DNA from: Candidatus Hydrogenedentota bacterium
GTDB taxonomy: Bacteria; UBA8481; J006
Length of the DNA: 38,146 nucleotides
Reading direction: 5' to 3'
NCBI GenBank assembly: GCA_003697085.1
Contig: RFFU01000013.1
Location: 1-38,146 of the forward strand
Made by a program: the position numbers and the translations under genes. The notes beneath the pieces are model-generated. The model saw only the letters and a program-made list of their open reading frames with translations. It did no database searches and was not told where the DNA came from. Below are positions 7,692 through 17,022 of this stretch, in pieces (the first letter of the stretch is position 1; every line of letters starts with the position of its first letter).

Positions 7692-8782
7692 TCCTGTTTC
7701 TCAAGACGGCGCTCCTTTTCGGAGTGCTTCTCACCGCGATTGCGTATGTGGTCTGGGTGGAGCGGAGGGTTTTGGGCGTGATGCAGGCGCGTCTTGGACC
7801 GAACCGCGTCGGATTCGGAATCCTGGCTACGCTTCCCGTCGTCGGGCGGCTTTTCCGTTTCACGAAGGAGACGCGGCTTTTCGGCTTGGGGCAGCCGATC
7901 GCCGACGGTCTGAAACTGTTCACGAAGGAGGGGATCGAGCCGGCGGGAGTGGATCCGTGGACCTATCGATTGGCTCCGATCCTGGGACTTCTTCCCGTCT
8001 TCCTGGGTTTTGCCGTGGTTCCGATCGGGCCGGACGTGCCGGTCTTGGGGCGCATCGTAACAACTCAGATCGCGGACCTGCCGGTCGGCGTGATTTATCT
8101 CCTCGCGGTCGGCTCGCTCGGGTCGTACAGCGTCGTGTTGGCGGGCTGGTCCTCGAACTCAAAGTTCAGTTTTCTGGGAGGATTGCGCGCGGCGGCTCAG
8201 ATGATCTCCTACGAACTTCCGATGGGGATCGCGATTCTCACCGTCGTCATGCTTACGGGCACGTTGTCCCTTCGCGAGATCGTCGCGGCCCAAGGGGATA
8301 TCTGGAACCTCTTTCGGTTTCCGCCGTTCTTGATTCTCGCGTTTGTGATTTCGACGATCTGTGCGGTGGCGGAAGCGAACCGGGCTCCGTTCGATCTTCC
8401 CGAGGCGGAATCGGAACTCGTGGGCGGATTCCACACGGAGTATTCGGGGATGAAATTCGCGCTCTTCTTCCTGGCGGAGTACGCGCATATCTTTCTCGGA
8501 GGATCGATCCTGGCCGTTCTCTTTCTCGGCGGATGGAACATTCCTTTTATCGGAACCCTAGCGAAGGTCCTGCCGGTTCTTCTGAATCCCTGGGTGTATT
8601 GGATTCTCGGAGTCCTTTCCTTCGCCCTGAAGGTTTTCGCCTATGTCTTCTTTTGCATCTGGCTGCGAGCGACGCTTCCCCGTTTTCGTTACGACCAGTT
8701 GATGAATTTCACCTGGAAGGTTCTGACGCCTCTGGCCGCGTTCAATCTTCTCGCCGTGGCCGTGTTGGGGAAACTGTTGTGA
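7685..8782 (+). CDS. nuoH: NADH-quinone oxidoreductase subunit H
   Basis: NuoH is the membrane subunit that closes the quinone chamber and links it to the proton channels. The 365-residue protein begins with a single transmembrane helix and WVERRVLGVMQARLGPNR, and contains the diagnostic loop EANRAPFDLPEAESELVGG followed by FHTEYSGMKFALFFLAEY. About eight hydrophobic segments are visible. ATG 7685 lies inside the end of nuoG. The stop overlaps the GTG start of nuoI. Confidence 0.97.
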   Translation: MLILFLKTALLFGVLLTAIAYVVWVERRVLGVMQARLGPNRVGFGILATLPVVGRLFRFTKETRLFGLGQPIADGLKLFTKEGIEPAGVDPWTYRLAPILGLLPVFLGFAVVPIGPDVPVLGRIVTTQIADLPVGVIYLLAVGSLGSYSVVLAGWSSNSKFSFLGGLRAAAQMISYELPMGIAILTVVMLTGTLSLREIVAAQGDIWNLFRFPPFLILAFVISTICAVAEANRAPFDLPEAESELVGGFHTEYSGMKFALFFLAEYAHIFLGGSILAVLFLGGWNIPFIGTLAKVLPVLLNPWVYWILGVLSFALKVFAYVFFCIWLRATLPRFRYDQLMNFTWKVLTPLAAFNLLAVAVLGKLL

Positions 8783-9429
8783 TCGCGGCGGTGTTCCGCG
8801 GCCTCGCCGCGATCCTCGAGGGGCTCGGTGTCACCCTGCGCCACCTCGGGAAGAAACCGGTGACGGTGGAGTATCCTGATCGAAAACCGTTCACCGGAAT
8901 CCGCTGGCGGGGGGTCCATGGACTCTTCTTCACGGACGACAAGGAAACCGAGCTTTGTGTCTCCTGCCATCTCTGCGCGCGCGTCTGCCCCGCCGCCTGC
9001 ATCTCGATGGAGGGACACGTGGAAGAGGACCGAACGAAGAAACTTCACATCTTCGACGTCGATCTCGGCCGATGCATCTATTGCGGGTACTGCGAGGAGG
9101 TGTGTCCCGTCGATGCCATTCGCCTCACGACGTCGACCGATTACACCGTTCGGAACCGCGCCGACTTCGTTTTGCACAAGGAAGATCTTCTGGCGGTGGG
9201 ACGGGCCGCGATGGAGCGCGGGGAGAAGGGAGCGCTGGGGGTCCGGCGGGGGCCGGACGAGGAGACGCTTTCGACGAAGGAGGGGATCGGTACGAAGGAG
9301 TTTGCTGCGCGGTTGACTTCGGAGATCCGCCGGCGGCCGTGGCCGGGGGCCGGATTTTTTGAGAAGAAGCCTGCGGGCCGAAGCGAAGAGGAACCCGGAG
9401 AGCGGAAGAAGGAGGAGAACGCGGTATGA
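8779..9429 (+). CDS. nuoI: NADH-quinone oxidoreductase subunit I (two 4Fe-4S)
   Basis: NuoI holds clusters N6a and N6b, which hand electrons to N2 in NuoB. Two ferredoxin motifs are present, CVSCHLCARVCP and CIYCGYCEEVCP, each followed by the usual Pro and spaced as in the family. The frame is open for more than 1 kb upstream inside nuoH, but homology starts just after GTG 8779, which overlaps the nuoH stop (GTGA), giving 216 residues. The last 60 or so residues form a charged Lys/Glu/Arg-rich tail longer than in most homologues. Its partner NuoB is not encoded in the window. Confidence 0.95.
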   Translation: MIAAVFRGLAAILEGLGVTLRHLGKKPVTVEYPDRKPFTGIRWRGVHGLFFTDDKETELCVSCHLCARVCPAACISMEGHVEEDRTKKLHIFDVDLGRCIYCGYCEEVCPVDAIRLTTSTDYTVRNRADFVLHKEDLLAVGRAAMERGEKGALGVRRGPDEETLSTKEGIGTKEFAARLTSEIRRRPWPGAGFFEKKPAGRSEEEPGERKKEENAV

Positions 9430-9959
9430 GAGAGGCGGCGTTTCTTCTTTTCGGCGGCGCGATGATCATCTCCGCTTTGCTGGCGGTGACCCGGCGGAAT
9501 CCCGTCCACGCGGCGCTCTGGCTTGTTTTGACGATGCTCTCTCTGGCGGGAGTTTACCTAGCTTTGGGCGCCGTCTTTCTCGCGATGGCGCAGATCTTCG
9601 TTTACGCCGGCGCGATTATGGTGCTCTTCCTCTTTGTCGTAATGTTGGTCGGAGCGCCGGTGGAGGAACTGAAGACTCCGTTTCGGAAGGGGAGTCTCTG
9701 GGGGGTCGTGGCGGCCGGTGCGGTCTTTGTGGCCTTCTTGACGCGCATGCCCGCGTTGGAGCGGGTTCGGGTTGTCGTCTTCGAAGTGACGGCGCGGGCG
9801 CTGGCTTCTCCTCTGATCGGCTCCGGGGGGAATTGGGGCCGCCACGCCCTCGCCTTCGAACTCGGCTCCGTCCTTGTCGTCGCGGCGATTCTCGGTGCGA
9901 TCCTGATGGTGCGAACGGGACGCGAGGAGATTTCGGAGGAGGCGGACGATGATCGTTAA
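9426..9959 (+). CDS. nuoJ: NADH-quinone oxidoreductase subunit J
   Basis: NuoJ is a membrane subunit of the E-channel region. The 177-residue protein has five hydrophobic segments; the third, FVYAGAIMVLFLFVVML, is the conserved helix that undergoes a pi-bulge in structures of complex I. RRNPVHAALWLVL before helix two is also typical. ATG 9426 overlaps the nuoI stop, and the gene overlaps nuoK by 11 bp. Confidence 0.95.
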   Translation: MREAAFLLFGGAMIISALLAVTRRNPVHAALWLVLTMLSLAGVYLALGAVFLAMAQIFVYAGAIMVLFLFVVMLVGAPVEELKTPFRKGSLWGVVAAGAVFVAFLTRMPALERVRVVVFEVTARALASPLIGSGGNWGRHALAFELGSVLVVAAILGAILMVRTGREEISEEADDDR

Positions 9960-10263
9960 TGCCTATTCCGTCGAGGCGCTTGCCGCGGCGCTCTTCTGCA
10001 TCGGGCTGGCGGGAGTTCTCATCCGCCGCAATCTCATCGTCGTCTTCGTCTCGGTGGAACTGATGCTCAACGCCGTCAACCTCAACCTCGTTGCGCTGAC
10101 GCGCCGCGCCGATCTGCTTGTGCCTGTCGAGGGCGATGCGGTGGCGCTCTTCGTGATCCTTCTGGCGGCCTGCGAGGTGGCGGTCGGCCTGGGGATCCTT
10201 GTGGCCTTGTATCGCCGCTTCGGTTCGGTGGCGATCGAGGATGTCGGGAGGTTGAAGGAATGA
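9949..10263 (+). CDS. nuoK: NADH-quinone oxidoreductase subunit K
   Basis: NuoK is a three-helix membrane subunit related to MrpC. At 104 residues it has the normal length. Both conserved membrane glutamates of the proton path are present, one in SVELMLNAVNLN and one in ACEVAVGLGI. ATG 9949 lies inside the end of nuoJ, and the stop overlaps the ATG of nuoL. Confidence 0.96.
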   Translation: MIVNAYSVEALAAALFCIGLAGVLIRRNLIVVFVSVELMLNAVNLNLVALTRRADLLVPVEGDAVALFVILLAACEVAVGLGILVALYRRFGSVAIEDVGRLKE

Positions 10264-12110
10264 ACGCCTCTTCCGCGATGCTTCTCGTTTTGGCGTTTCC
10301 GATCGCCGGAGCGCTTCTCAACGCCTTTTTCGGCCGGAGATTCGCGGCGGGAAGCGGTTGGTTGGCGACGGGGTGCGCGGCCGCGGCTCTGGCGACCGGG
10401 GCTCCTGCGGCGTTGCACGCCTTGCGCGGAACCGAACTGTCCGTCAAGGCCTGGACCTTCTTTGCAACGGAGGGGCTTTCCGTCGATGTCGCCTTCCGGC
10501 TCGACCGGTTGTCGGCGGTTATGTTCTTCGTCGTGCTCGGCGTGGGAACACTGATCCATCTCTATTCGATCGAGTATATGGCCGAGGACAGGAGCCGGCC
10601 GCGGTTCTTCGCGTATCTCAATATGTTCATCGCTTTTATGCTGGTTCTCGTTCTGGCGGACAACCTCTTTATGCTCTTCGTCGGTTGGGAGGGGGTCGGA
10701 TTGGCCTCATACTGTCTCATCGGATTCTGGTATGAACGCCCGGAACCGCGAAAAGCCGCCGTGAAGGCCTTCATCACGAACCGGATCGGCGACGCCGCGT
10801 TTTTGCTCGGCCTCCTCTTCCTTGCACTTTTGACCGGCACCGCGTCCTTTCCCGACATCGGCCGCTTCTTCGCCCAGAGCGATCCGGATTTTCTGAGAGC
10901 GCCGGTCTCCTTCTTCGGGAGAGACCTTGTCTCGATGCCAAACCTCATAGCCCTTCTGCTTTTCCTGGGGGCCTGCGGGAAGTCGGCGCAGTTTCCGCTG
11001 CATGTCTGGCTTCCGGATGCGATGGAAGGCCCGACGCCTGTGTCCGCCTTGATTCACGCCGCGACGATGGTCACGGCGGGTGTCTATATGGTGGCGCGGT
11101 TGGATCCAGTCTTTGTTCGCGCGGAGGCGACGCGCGAACTGATGCTCGGAATCGCCGTCCTGACGGCCTGCGGCGCGGCCGTGGCGGCGTGGGCGCAGGT
11201 CGATCTCAAGAGGATCCTTGCGTATTCGACGATCAGCCAACTCGGGTATATGATGGCGGCGGTGGCGGTGGGAAGCCGCGGAACCGCGATTTTTCATCTT
11301 GCAACCCACGCCGTCTTCAAGGCGCTTTTGTTTCTCGGGGCCGGTTCCGTAATGCACGCGTTGCATGGAGAACTCGATATCCGTCGGATGGGACGTCTTG
11401 CAAAACGAATCCCGGGCACGACGGCGACGTTTATCATCGGCGCCGCGGGTCTCTCCGGCGTGGCCTTCACCGCCGGGTTCTATTCCAAGGACGCGATTCT
11501 CGTTTCCGTCGGAGATCATCATCCTTTCGCCGCCGCGCTGCTCTTTCTCGGCGCCCTCGTGACGGCGATCTACTCGACGAGAATGGTCGTGGTTGCCTTC
11601 TTCGGCGCGTCCGATCGGCTTGATCACCACACGGCGGAGAGGTGTCACGAATCGGGGGCGATCATTCTCATGCCGCTGATCCTCTTGGCGATCGGGACGC
11701 TGGTCGTAGGTCATCTTCCGATTCCGGGACTTCTGGGAGAGGAGATGAAGGAGCACGGGGGATGGATTGTTGCGGCCTCGACCTTCGGGCCGATCCTTGC
11801 GATTATCGCGGCCGCCTTCTTCTACTGGAAGCGGGTGCCCGAGGATTCCGCCGTGGCTCTCTTTGTTCGGTCCGGTTTCGGCCTCGATGCCCTCTACGAA
11901 CGCCTCGTTTTGGAACCGGTGAGGGCTCTGGCGCGGTGGACGACCGTGATTCTCGATCGGACCGGCATCGATTCCGTGGCGCACGGTCTGGCCGCTGCGA
12001 CGGCGGCTCTGGGAGACAGTATGCGCGTTTTTCAGACCGGTAATCTCGGGCATTACCTCGGCTACCTTGTGCTCGGAGTTGTCGTCTTGATTTGGGCGGT
12101 GCTCAAATGA
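10260..12110 (+). CDS. nuoL: NADH-quinone oxidoreductase subunit L (antiporter-like)
   Basis: NuoL is the most distal antiporter-like proton-pumping subunit and supplies the long lateral helix. The 616-residue length suits a NuoL with 14 core helices plus a C-terminal extension. Motifs include VGWEGVGLASYCLIGFW with the conserved Glu, HVWLPDAMEGPTPVSALIHA, and YSTISQLGYMMAAV; the lysine in HAVFKALLFLGAGSVMHAL belongs to the proton path. ATG 10260 overlaps the nuoK stop and the end overlaps nuoM (ATGA). Confidence 0.97.
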   Translation: MNASSAMLLVLAFPIAGALLNAFFGRRFAAGSGWLATGCAAAALATGAPAALHALRGTELSVKAWTFFATEGLSVDVAFRLDRLSAVMFFVVLGVGTLIHLYSIEYMAEDRSRPRFFAYLNMFIAFMLVLVLADNLFMLFVGWEGVGLASYCLIGFWYERPEPRKAAVKAFITNRIGDAAFLLGLLFLALLTGTASFPDIGRFFAQSDPDFLRAPVSFFGRDLVSMPNLIALLLFLGACGKSAQFPLHVWLPDAMEGPTPVSALIHAATMVTAGVYMVARLDPVFVRAEATRELMLGIAVLTACGAAVAAWAQVDLKRILAYSTISQLGYMMAAVAVGSRGTAIFHLATHAVFKALLFLGAGSVMHALHGELDIRRMGRLAKRIPGTTATFIIGAAGLSGVAFTAGFYSKDAILVSVGDHHPFAAALLFLGALVTAIYSTRMVVVAFFGASDRLDHHTAERCHESGAIILMPLILLAIGTLVVGHLPIPGLLGEEMKEHGGWIVAASTFGPILAIIAAAFFYWKRVPEDSAVALFVRSGFGLDALYERLVLEPVRALARWTTVILDRTGIDSVAHGLAAATAALGDSMRVFQTGNLGHYLGYLVLGVVVLIWAVLK

Positions 12111-13627
12111 CGGTGACTCTGGCGCGTCTGGCCTTTCTTCTCCCCGCCGTCACTCTTCTCCTGTTGGGCTTTTTCCACCGGCGCGGCGAGGCTGCAAAGA
12201 GAGTCTCCGTCGTCTCGGCGGCACTCTCGCTGATCGCCGTCACCGCGTTGGGTCTTCACGTTCCGCAAAACGGAATGACGGTTCTCATCGATGCAAATTG
12301 GATTCCGGCGTTGGGAGCGCGGTGGAAGATGGTCTTGACGGCGCCCGGGTACCTGATGCTTTGGGTTACGGCCTTCTCGACACTTTTGGCCGTTGCGGCC
12401 TCCGTGCGGGAGATATCAGCCGAAAAAGGGCCCGCGTGCGCGCTCCACTTCGCGGCGCTCTTTCTCATCCAAACCGCGCTTTACGGCGTCTTCACCGCCC
12501 GCGATCTCCTTCTCTTCTTCCTCTCCTACGAGACGGTTCTGATTCCGATGTATCTGCTCATCCTCATCTGGGGGGGGAGAAAGAGGCGCTATGCCGCGCT
12601 GAAGTTTCTCCTCTTCACGATCTTCGGGTCGCTGCCGCTCTTCGTCTCCATCATGATACTCGGAGTCGTCTCCGCCCGCGTTTACGGAAATATGGTCTTC
12701 GATCTCGATATTCTCATCAAACTTCGACCGGACCTCCTTGCCACGACCTTGAAGATCTTCTCCCTTCCCGTCACGCTCAAGGGACTTCTCTTCGCCGGTT
12801 TTCTTTTGGCGTTTCTCGTGAAGATTCCGCTCTGGCCGCTGCACACGTGGCTGCCCGACGCGCACACGGAGGCCCCGACGGCGGGCTCGATCGTTCTCGC
12901 CGGCGTGCTCTTGAAGATGGGAACCTACGGGTTGGCGGTGATCGCCTTGCCGCTCTTTCCGTCATTGGCGCGGGAGTGGGCGCCGTTCTTCTCGGTGCTG
13001 GCCGTCTGCGGAATTCTCTTCGGAGCGCTGGCGTCCTATGCGCAGGACGACGCCAAGCGGCTCGTCGCGTATTCGTCCGTGAGCCATATGGGATTTGTCG
13101 TGTTGGGACTCTTCTCCTTCACGGTCGAAGGGTACCTCGGCGCGTTTCTCCAGATGGCCGCCCATGGCGTGGCGACCGGTGTTCTCTTTTATTTCGTCGG
13201 AGCGCTCTATCGGAGGCGGCATGAACGGAAACTGACCAGTTTCGGAGATCTTGCCACGATCGAACCGGCGCTTACGGGGTGGGCCGGCGTGGCCGCCTTC
13301 GCCTCGGCCGCGCTTCCCGGAACCGCCGGGTTCGCCGCCGAGATTTTGATCTTCTTCGGCGTCTTTTCGACACGGCCGCTTCTTGCGTTCCTCGTCGCCC
13401 CCGCCGTCATCCTCTCCGCTTCCTATATGCTCAAGTTCTTCCGCTTTGTCGCATTCGAGGAAGCGGATCCCGAGTTTCGGAGACGCTGGGACGGAATCCT
13501 TCCGGAAGAGTTGTTCTTCGTCGCTCTCTGCGCGATTCTTCTCGTGGTCGTAGGCGTCGCACCGCACGGAACCGTTTATTCCTGGATTCGCCCGGCGATC
13601 GAAGGGCTTCTCGGAGGGTTGCGGTGA
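12107..13627 (+). CDS. nuoM: NADH-quinone oxidoreductase subunit M (antiporter-like)
   Basis: NuoM is the middle antiporter-like proton-pumping subunit. The 506-residue product has about 14 hydrophobic segments, the glutamate of SYETVLIPMYLLI, and HTWLPDAHTEAPTAGSIVLA followed by the channel lysine in GVLLKMGTYG. YSSVSHMGFVVLG is the broken-helix signature. A TTG five codons earlier is in frame, but ATG 12107 overlaps the nuoL stop and is preferred. It ends in a GTGA overlap with nuoN. Confidence 0.96.
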   Translation: MTVTLARLAFLLPAVTLLLLGFFHRRGEAAKRVSVVSAALSLIAVTALGLHVPQNGMTVLIDANWIPALGARWKMVLTAPGYLMLWVTAFSTLLAVAASVREISAEKGPACALHFAALFLIQTALYGVFTARDLLLFFLSYETVLIPMYLLILIWGGRKRRYAALKFLLFTIFGSLPLFVSIMILGVVSARVYGNMVFDLDILIKLRPDLLATTLKIFSLPVTLKGLLFAGFLLAFLVKIPLWPLHTWLPDAHTEAPTAGSIVLAGVLLKMGTYGLAVIALPLFPSLAREWAPFFSVLAVCGILFGALASYAQDDAKRLVAYSSVSHMGFVVLGLFSFTVEGYLGAFLQMAAHGVATGVLFYFVGALYRRRHERKLTSFGDLATIEPALTGWAGVAAFASAALPGTAGFAAEILIFFGVFSTRPLLAFLVAPAVILSASYMLKFFRFVAFEEADPEFRRRWDGILPEELFFVALCAILLVVVGVAPHGTVYSWIRPAIEGLLGGLR

Positions 13628-15213
13628 ACGGCGCGGTCGGATCCGGAATGGGTTGGCTTTCGAGCGTGGGGGTTCTCCCGGAGATCGTTTTGATTGGAAC
13701 AGCGCTCTTTGTGATGAGCACCGAGATGTTGTTGGGACGGCGGCAGGCATCGCGGCTTCCGATGTTGGGGGCCTTGGGGGCGATCTTGGCCCTGCTTGCC
13801 GCCGGGCATACCTATCGAGCCGGGCCGTACTCGGTCTTTCTCGGGGCGATCGCCGTGGACGGCTGGACCGCCGTGATGCGCGGGATCGTTATCGGCGCGG
13901 GGGTTTTGGCCTTGATCTCCGGCCATCACTCGCATCCGCTGGCGGCGTGGGCCAGCCGTGCGACGAAGGGAGAAGAGGAGAAGGAATGCGAGCCGGAACG
14001 AGACGGAGGTTCGGGACGGGAGGAGGAATCGTTTCTCCCTCCGGAGGGAACGGCTCCCGGAGAATTCACCGGCCTGATTCTCTTGAGTCTGGCGGGGTTG
14101 ACGTTTCTCGCCGCGTCGCGCGATCTTCTCATTACGGTGATCGCGCTCGAACTGGCCTCGCTGCCCCTCTATCCGCTCGTGGTCCGCGCTCGAACGCGTG
14201 CCGGCGTCGAGGCGGGCGTGAAGTATTTCCTTATGGGAGCGACCGCGTCCGCGGTGATGCTCTTCGGATTGTCATTGATCGTGGGAGTCAGCGGGACGAC
14301 ACGTTACGCCGCGGTGCGTTTCTCCAATACGGATGAGTTGCTTGGAATCCTGCTTTTTCTTTCAGGTCTCTTCTTCAAGATCGCGGCCGTGCCGTTCCAC
14401 GCGTGGATGCCGGATGCCTACGAGGCGGCGCCGGCTCCGGTAGGAGCCTTTATGGCGGCGGCGGTGAAAGCGGGCGCCTTCGGAGCCCTCGGGCGAATCG
14501 TCATCTCAGGCGGGGCGGCTCCGCAGGTCCTGACGTTGGCCGTCATAGGACTTGCCGCTCCGACGCTCTTTTTGGGAAACGGCGCTGCGCTCTTTCAGCA
14601 ACGCCTCGGTCGCCTCTGGGGGTATTCCTCCATTTCGCACACCGGTTTTCTTTTGATGGGAATTGCGGCTTCCTTGCAACTCTCGGCGACGGGGGGGCTG
14701 GTCGCCACGGCGGTTTATCTCGCGGCCTATGTGCCGGCGGTGATCGGAGGGTTCTGCATTCTGGGAATCATCGAGAATTCTTCCCCGGAGGACCCGCTGG
14801 CGGCGGGGAAGCGGTCCGTCGATCGGCTCAAGGGGTTCTTCACGAGGTCGCCGTTTTTGGCCGTGGCCTTCACGATTACGCTGGCCTCGATGGCCGGATT
14901 GCCGCCCACGGCGGGCTTCTGGGCGAAACTTTCGGTCTTCAAGGCGGCCTACGAGGCCGGACACATCGGACTCTTGCTCGTCGCCCTCTTCAATTCGTTG
15001 ATGGCGGCGTATTATTATGTCAGAATGATTCGGATGACGTTTTCCGATCCAGAAACGGCGGGCGGGGAAGAAAAAGAGGCGGGTTGGAGGAAGCCGCCGA
15101 TGCTGTATGGCATCGTCGCCGGTTTCTCGGCGATCGTCCTTTTGGCTCTTGGAATCTTTCCCGCGGCTCTTTTCGATCCGATCGTAACGGCGATGAAAAG
15201 GATCGTGCTATGA
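13624..15213 (+). CDS. nuoN: NADH-quinone oxidoreductase subunit N (antiporter-like)
   Basis: NuoN is the antiporter-like subunit nearest the peripheral arm. The 529-residue protein has LELASLPLYPLVV, FHAWMPDAYEAAPAPVGAFM followed by the channel lysine in AAAVKAGAFG, and GYSSISHTGFLLMG. GTG 13624 overlaps the nuoM stop. Unusually, about 40 mostly charged residues (13940-14065; Glu, Lys, Arg, Gly) are inserted between the third and fourth hydrophobic segments, where homologues have a short loop. The stop overlaps the ATG of the prenyl synthase gene. Confidence 0.95.
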   Translation: MNGAVGSGMGWLSSVGVLPEIVLIGTALFVMSTEMLLGRRQASRLPMLGALGAILALLAAGHTYRAGPYSVFLGAIAVDGWTAVMRGIVIGAGVLALISGHHSHPLAAWASRATKGEEEKECEPERDGGSGREEESFLPPEGTAPGEFTGLILLSLAGLTFLAASRDLLITVIALELASLPLYPLVVRARTRAGVEAGVKYFLMGATASAVMLFGLSLIVGVSGTTRYAAVRFSNTDELLGILLFLSGLFFKIAAVPFHAWMPDAYEAAPAPVGAFMAAAVKAGAFGALGRIVISGGAAPQVLTLAVIGLAAPTLFLGNGAALFQQRLGRLWGYSSISHTGFLLMGIAASLQLSATGGLVATAVYLAAYVPAVIGGFCILGIIENSSPEDPLAAGKRSVDRLKGFFTRSPFLAVAFTITLASMAGLPPTAGFWAKLSVFKAAYEAGHIGLLLVALFNSLMAAYYYVRMIRMTFSDPETAGGEEKEAGWRKPPMLYGIVAGFSAIVLLALGIFPAALFDPIVTAMKRIVL

Positions 15214-16292
15214 ATGCTCCGCCGACTTCGCTGACGGGAGGAGCCCTCCGCGAGGTCACGGAAGAGGAAGTCCGAGAGGTGCTTCAACGCCTGCTTTCCC
15301 CGATAGCGGAACGCCTGCGGCGACTCGAGTCCGAGGTGGAACATCTGGTATGCAGCGAACTCGGTGAGTTCTTTCCCGACGCCGCGCGACTTATCGACGG
15401 GGGGAAGAGGCTGCGGGGAGCGATCTGCATCGGAGCCGCCGTGATGGCGGCGGGATCCTCCGGCGCGTCGGCGGAGGACGAGCGTATCTCAAAAGCGGTG
15501 CGCGTCGGAGCCTGCGTCGAGGGAATTCACTTCGCGTCGCTCCTTCACGACGATGTCATCGACGAGGCGCTCGAGCGACGCGGAGTGGCGACGCTTCACA
15601 GGTCCTATGGTTCGACCGGAGCGATCTTGGCGGGGGATCTGCTCTACGTTCGTATCATTAACCGCCTTCTGGAGATGAAGGATCCCGAACTTCTGCGAAT
15701 CGTAACGACCGGGACGGCGTCGATGGTGGAGGGGGAGGCGTGGCAGACGCTGGGGGCCTTGAAGGGGGAGGAGGTCGATGCGCGGCGTTATGAGGAGATG
15801 ATCACGAGGAAGACCGCGGCCTTCTTTTCCGCGTGCGCGCGGGCAGGGGCGCACATCGGGGCGGACGGGGAGAAGGGAAACGGCGGGAGGGAGCGGTATC
15901 GCGCTTTGCAACGGATTATGGATCGATTCGGGAGAGCCTTCGGCATTGCGTTTCAGATGATCGACGACATTCTGGATTGGTCCGGCGAGGAGGAACTCGT
16001 CGGAAAGGATCTTCTTCTGGACATTCGGGGCGGGAAACTGACGTTGCCGGTGATTCTTTTCCGAGAGGCGGAGCCGAAGAAGGCGAAAGGATTGTTGCGA
16101 CGGGCCGAGGAAGGCGAGGTGCTTCCGCTGGTGGATGCGATCCGTCAAGGGGGATATGTCGAGAAGGCGCGGTTGCGGGCGCGTGAATTTGCGGAGGAAG
16201 CGCTCGAGGCTCTGGAGGAAGTGGAGGAGTACGCGTGTGATCCCGCGCTCTTCCGCAATCTGGTCAACTTCGCCGTGTACCGCGTCTTCTGA
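15210..16292 (+). CDS. Long-chain all-trans polyprenyl diphosphate synthase
   Basis: This enzyme condenses isopentenyl diphosphate units onto an allylic primer; long-chain members supply the tail of menaquinone or ubiquinone. The 360-residue protein has GGKRLRG (64-70), the first Asp-rich motif DDVID (114-118) within HFASLLHDDVIDEALERRG, and the second, DDILD, near residue 250. The residue five before the first Asp motif is Ala109, a small residue that in this family goes with long products (inference). ATG 15210 overlaps the nuoN stop, so it is the last gene of the complex I operon. It resembles IspB/HepT-type enzymes; product chain length is not readable. Confidence 0.92.
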   Translation: MNAPPTSLTGGALREVTEEEVREVLQRLLSPIAERLRRLESEVEHLVCSELGEFFPDAARLIDGGKRLRGAICIGAAVMAAGSSGASAEDERISKAVRVGACVEGIHFASLLHDDVIDEALERRGVATLHRSYGSTGAILAGDLLYVRIINRLLEMKDPELLRIVTTGTASMVEGEAWQTLGALKGEEVDARRYEEMITRKTAAFFSACARAGAHIGADGEKGNGGRERYRALQRIMDRFGRAFGIAFQMIDDILDWSGEEELVGKDLLLDIRGGKLTLPVILFREAEPKKAKGLLRRAEEGEVLPLVDAIRQGGYVEKARLRAREFAEEALEALEEVEEYACDPALFRNLVNFAVYRVF

Positions 16293-16539
16293 AAGCGCCT
16301 GTCCCTAGATCCGTACTTCTTCAGTACCCGCGTGTCATTTCAAGGCGCATCAGTGTCGCGGAATCTCCCTTGGCCCCGTATTCCGCCTCCGGTTCTGATC
16401 AGTCTTTTTCGGTTCAACTTCCGGAGCTGTCGCTCAGGAAAACGTGGCTTGATTTGCCACAAGATGTTCATTTTTCGCCCAGCGCCCTTCGGAAACCGTA
16501 ACGTTTACTTAAGTCGAATTCCCGTGGAGAATCTCTTTT
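16293..16539. other. Intergenic region between prenyl synthase and dtd
   Basis: There is no gene here. Two small inverted repeats are visible: GTACT / AGTAC near 16310-16325 and GTGGC / GCCAC near 16445-16461. Neither is followed by a T-run long enough to call an intrinsic terminator, and no -35/-10 pair with good spacing stands out for dtd. Confidence 0.3.
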
Positions 16540-17022
16540 ATGCGATGTGTGATTCAAAGGGTCTCAAGCGCTTCCGTTTCGGTTCGCGGCGAGGTCATCG
16601 CGGAGATCGGAAGAGGGATTCTTCTGCTTGCGGGATGCGCGCGTTCGGATACGGAGGAAGTCTTTCGTTGGATGGCGAGGAAGGTCGCTAATCTTCGTAT
16701 TTTTCCACCGGCTCCCGGTGAGCCCGGCGGGCATTTCGAGAAGAGCGTAATGGAGATCGGGGGCGAGATTCTTGTTGTAAGCCAGTTCACGCTCTTCGGC
16801 GATGCGCGAAAAGGACGGAGGCCTTCTTTTTCGGAGGCGATGCCGGTGGAAGAGGCGAGAGAGGCGTTTCCGCGATTCGTCAAGATTCTTCGGGAGGAGT
16901 CGGGAGTGCGGGTGGTAACCGGACGGTTTCAAGAAATGATGGATGTCAAACTTACGAACGAGGGGCCGGTGACGATTATCTTGGACCGCCCGGAAAAGAC
17001 TATGGAAGGTGCGAAGAGGTAG
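16540..17022 (+). CDS. dtd: D-aminoacyl-tRNA deacylase
   Basis: DTD removes D-amino acids (and glycine mischarged on tRNA-Ala) from tRNA in the cytoplasm. The 160-residue protein starts MRCVIQRVSSASV, the classic N terminus, and has both catalytic motifs: SQFTLFGDARKGRRPSF, and NEGPVT as the Gly-Pro motif, here with Glu where Asp is common. The last ten or so residues extend slightly beyond most family members. The ATG at 16540 is preceded by GGAG about 10 nt upstream. It stands alone, 247 bp after the complex I operon, with no clear promoter. Confidence 0.95.
   Translation: MRCVIQRVSSASVSVRGEVIAEIGRGILLLAGCARSDTEEVFRWMARKVANLRIFPPAPGEPGGHFEKSVMEIGGEILVVSQFTLFGDARKGRRPSFSEAMPVEEAREAFPRFVKILREESGVRVVTGRFQEMMDVKLTNEGPVTIILDRPEKTMEGAKR

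Noticed and set aside
7501-8778. Open frame upstream of and continuous with nuoI
   Set aside because: It overlaps nuoH in another frame and only the part from GTG 8779 resembles NuoI; not a fusion.
10707-12053. 448-codon open frame on the minus strand
   Set aside because: It is antisense to nuoL; the product is a charged Arg/Gly-rich string with no domain, while nuoL has full homology.
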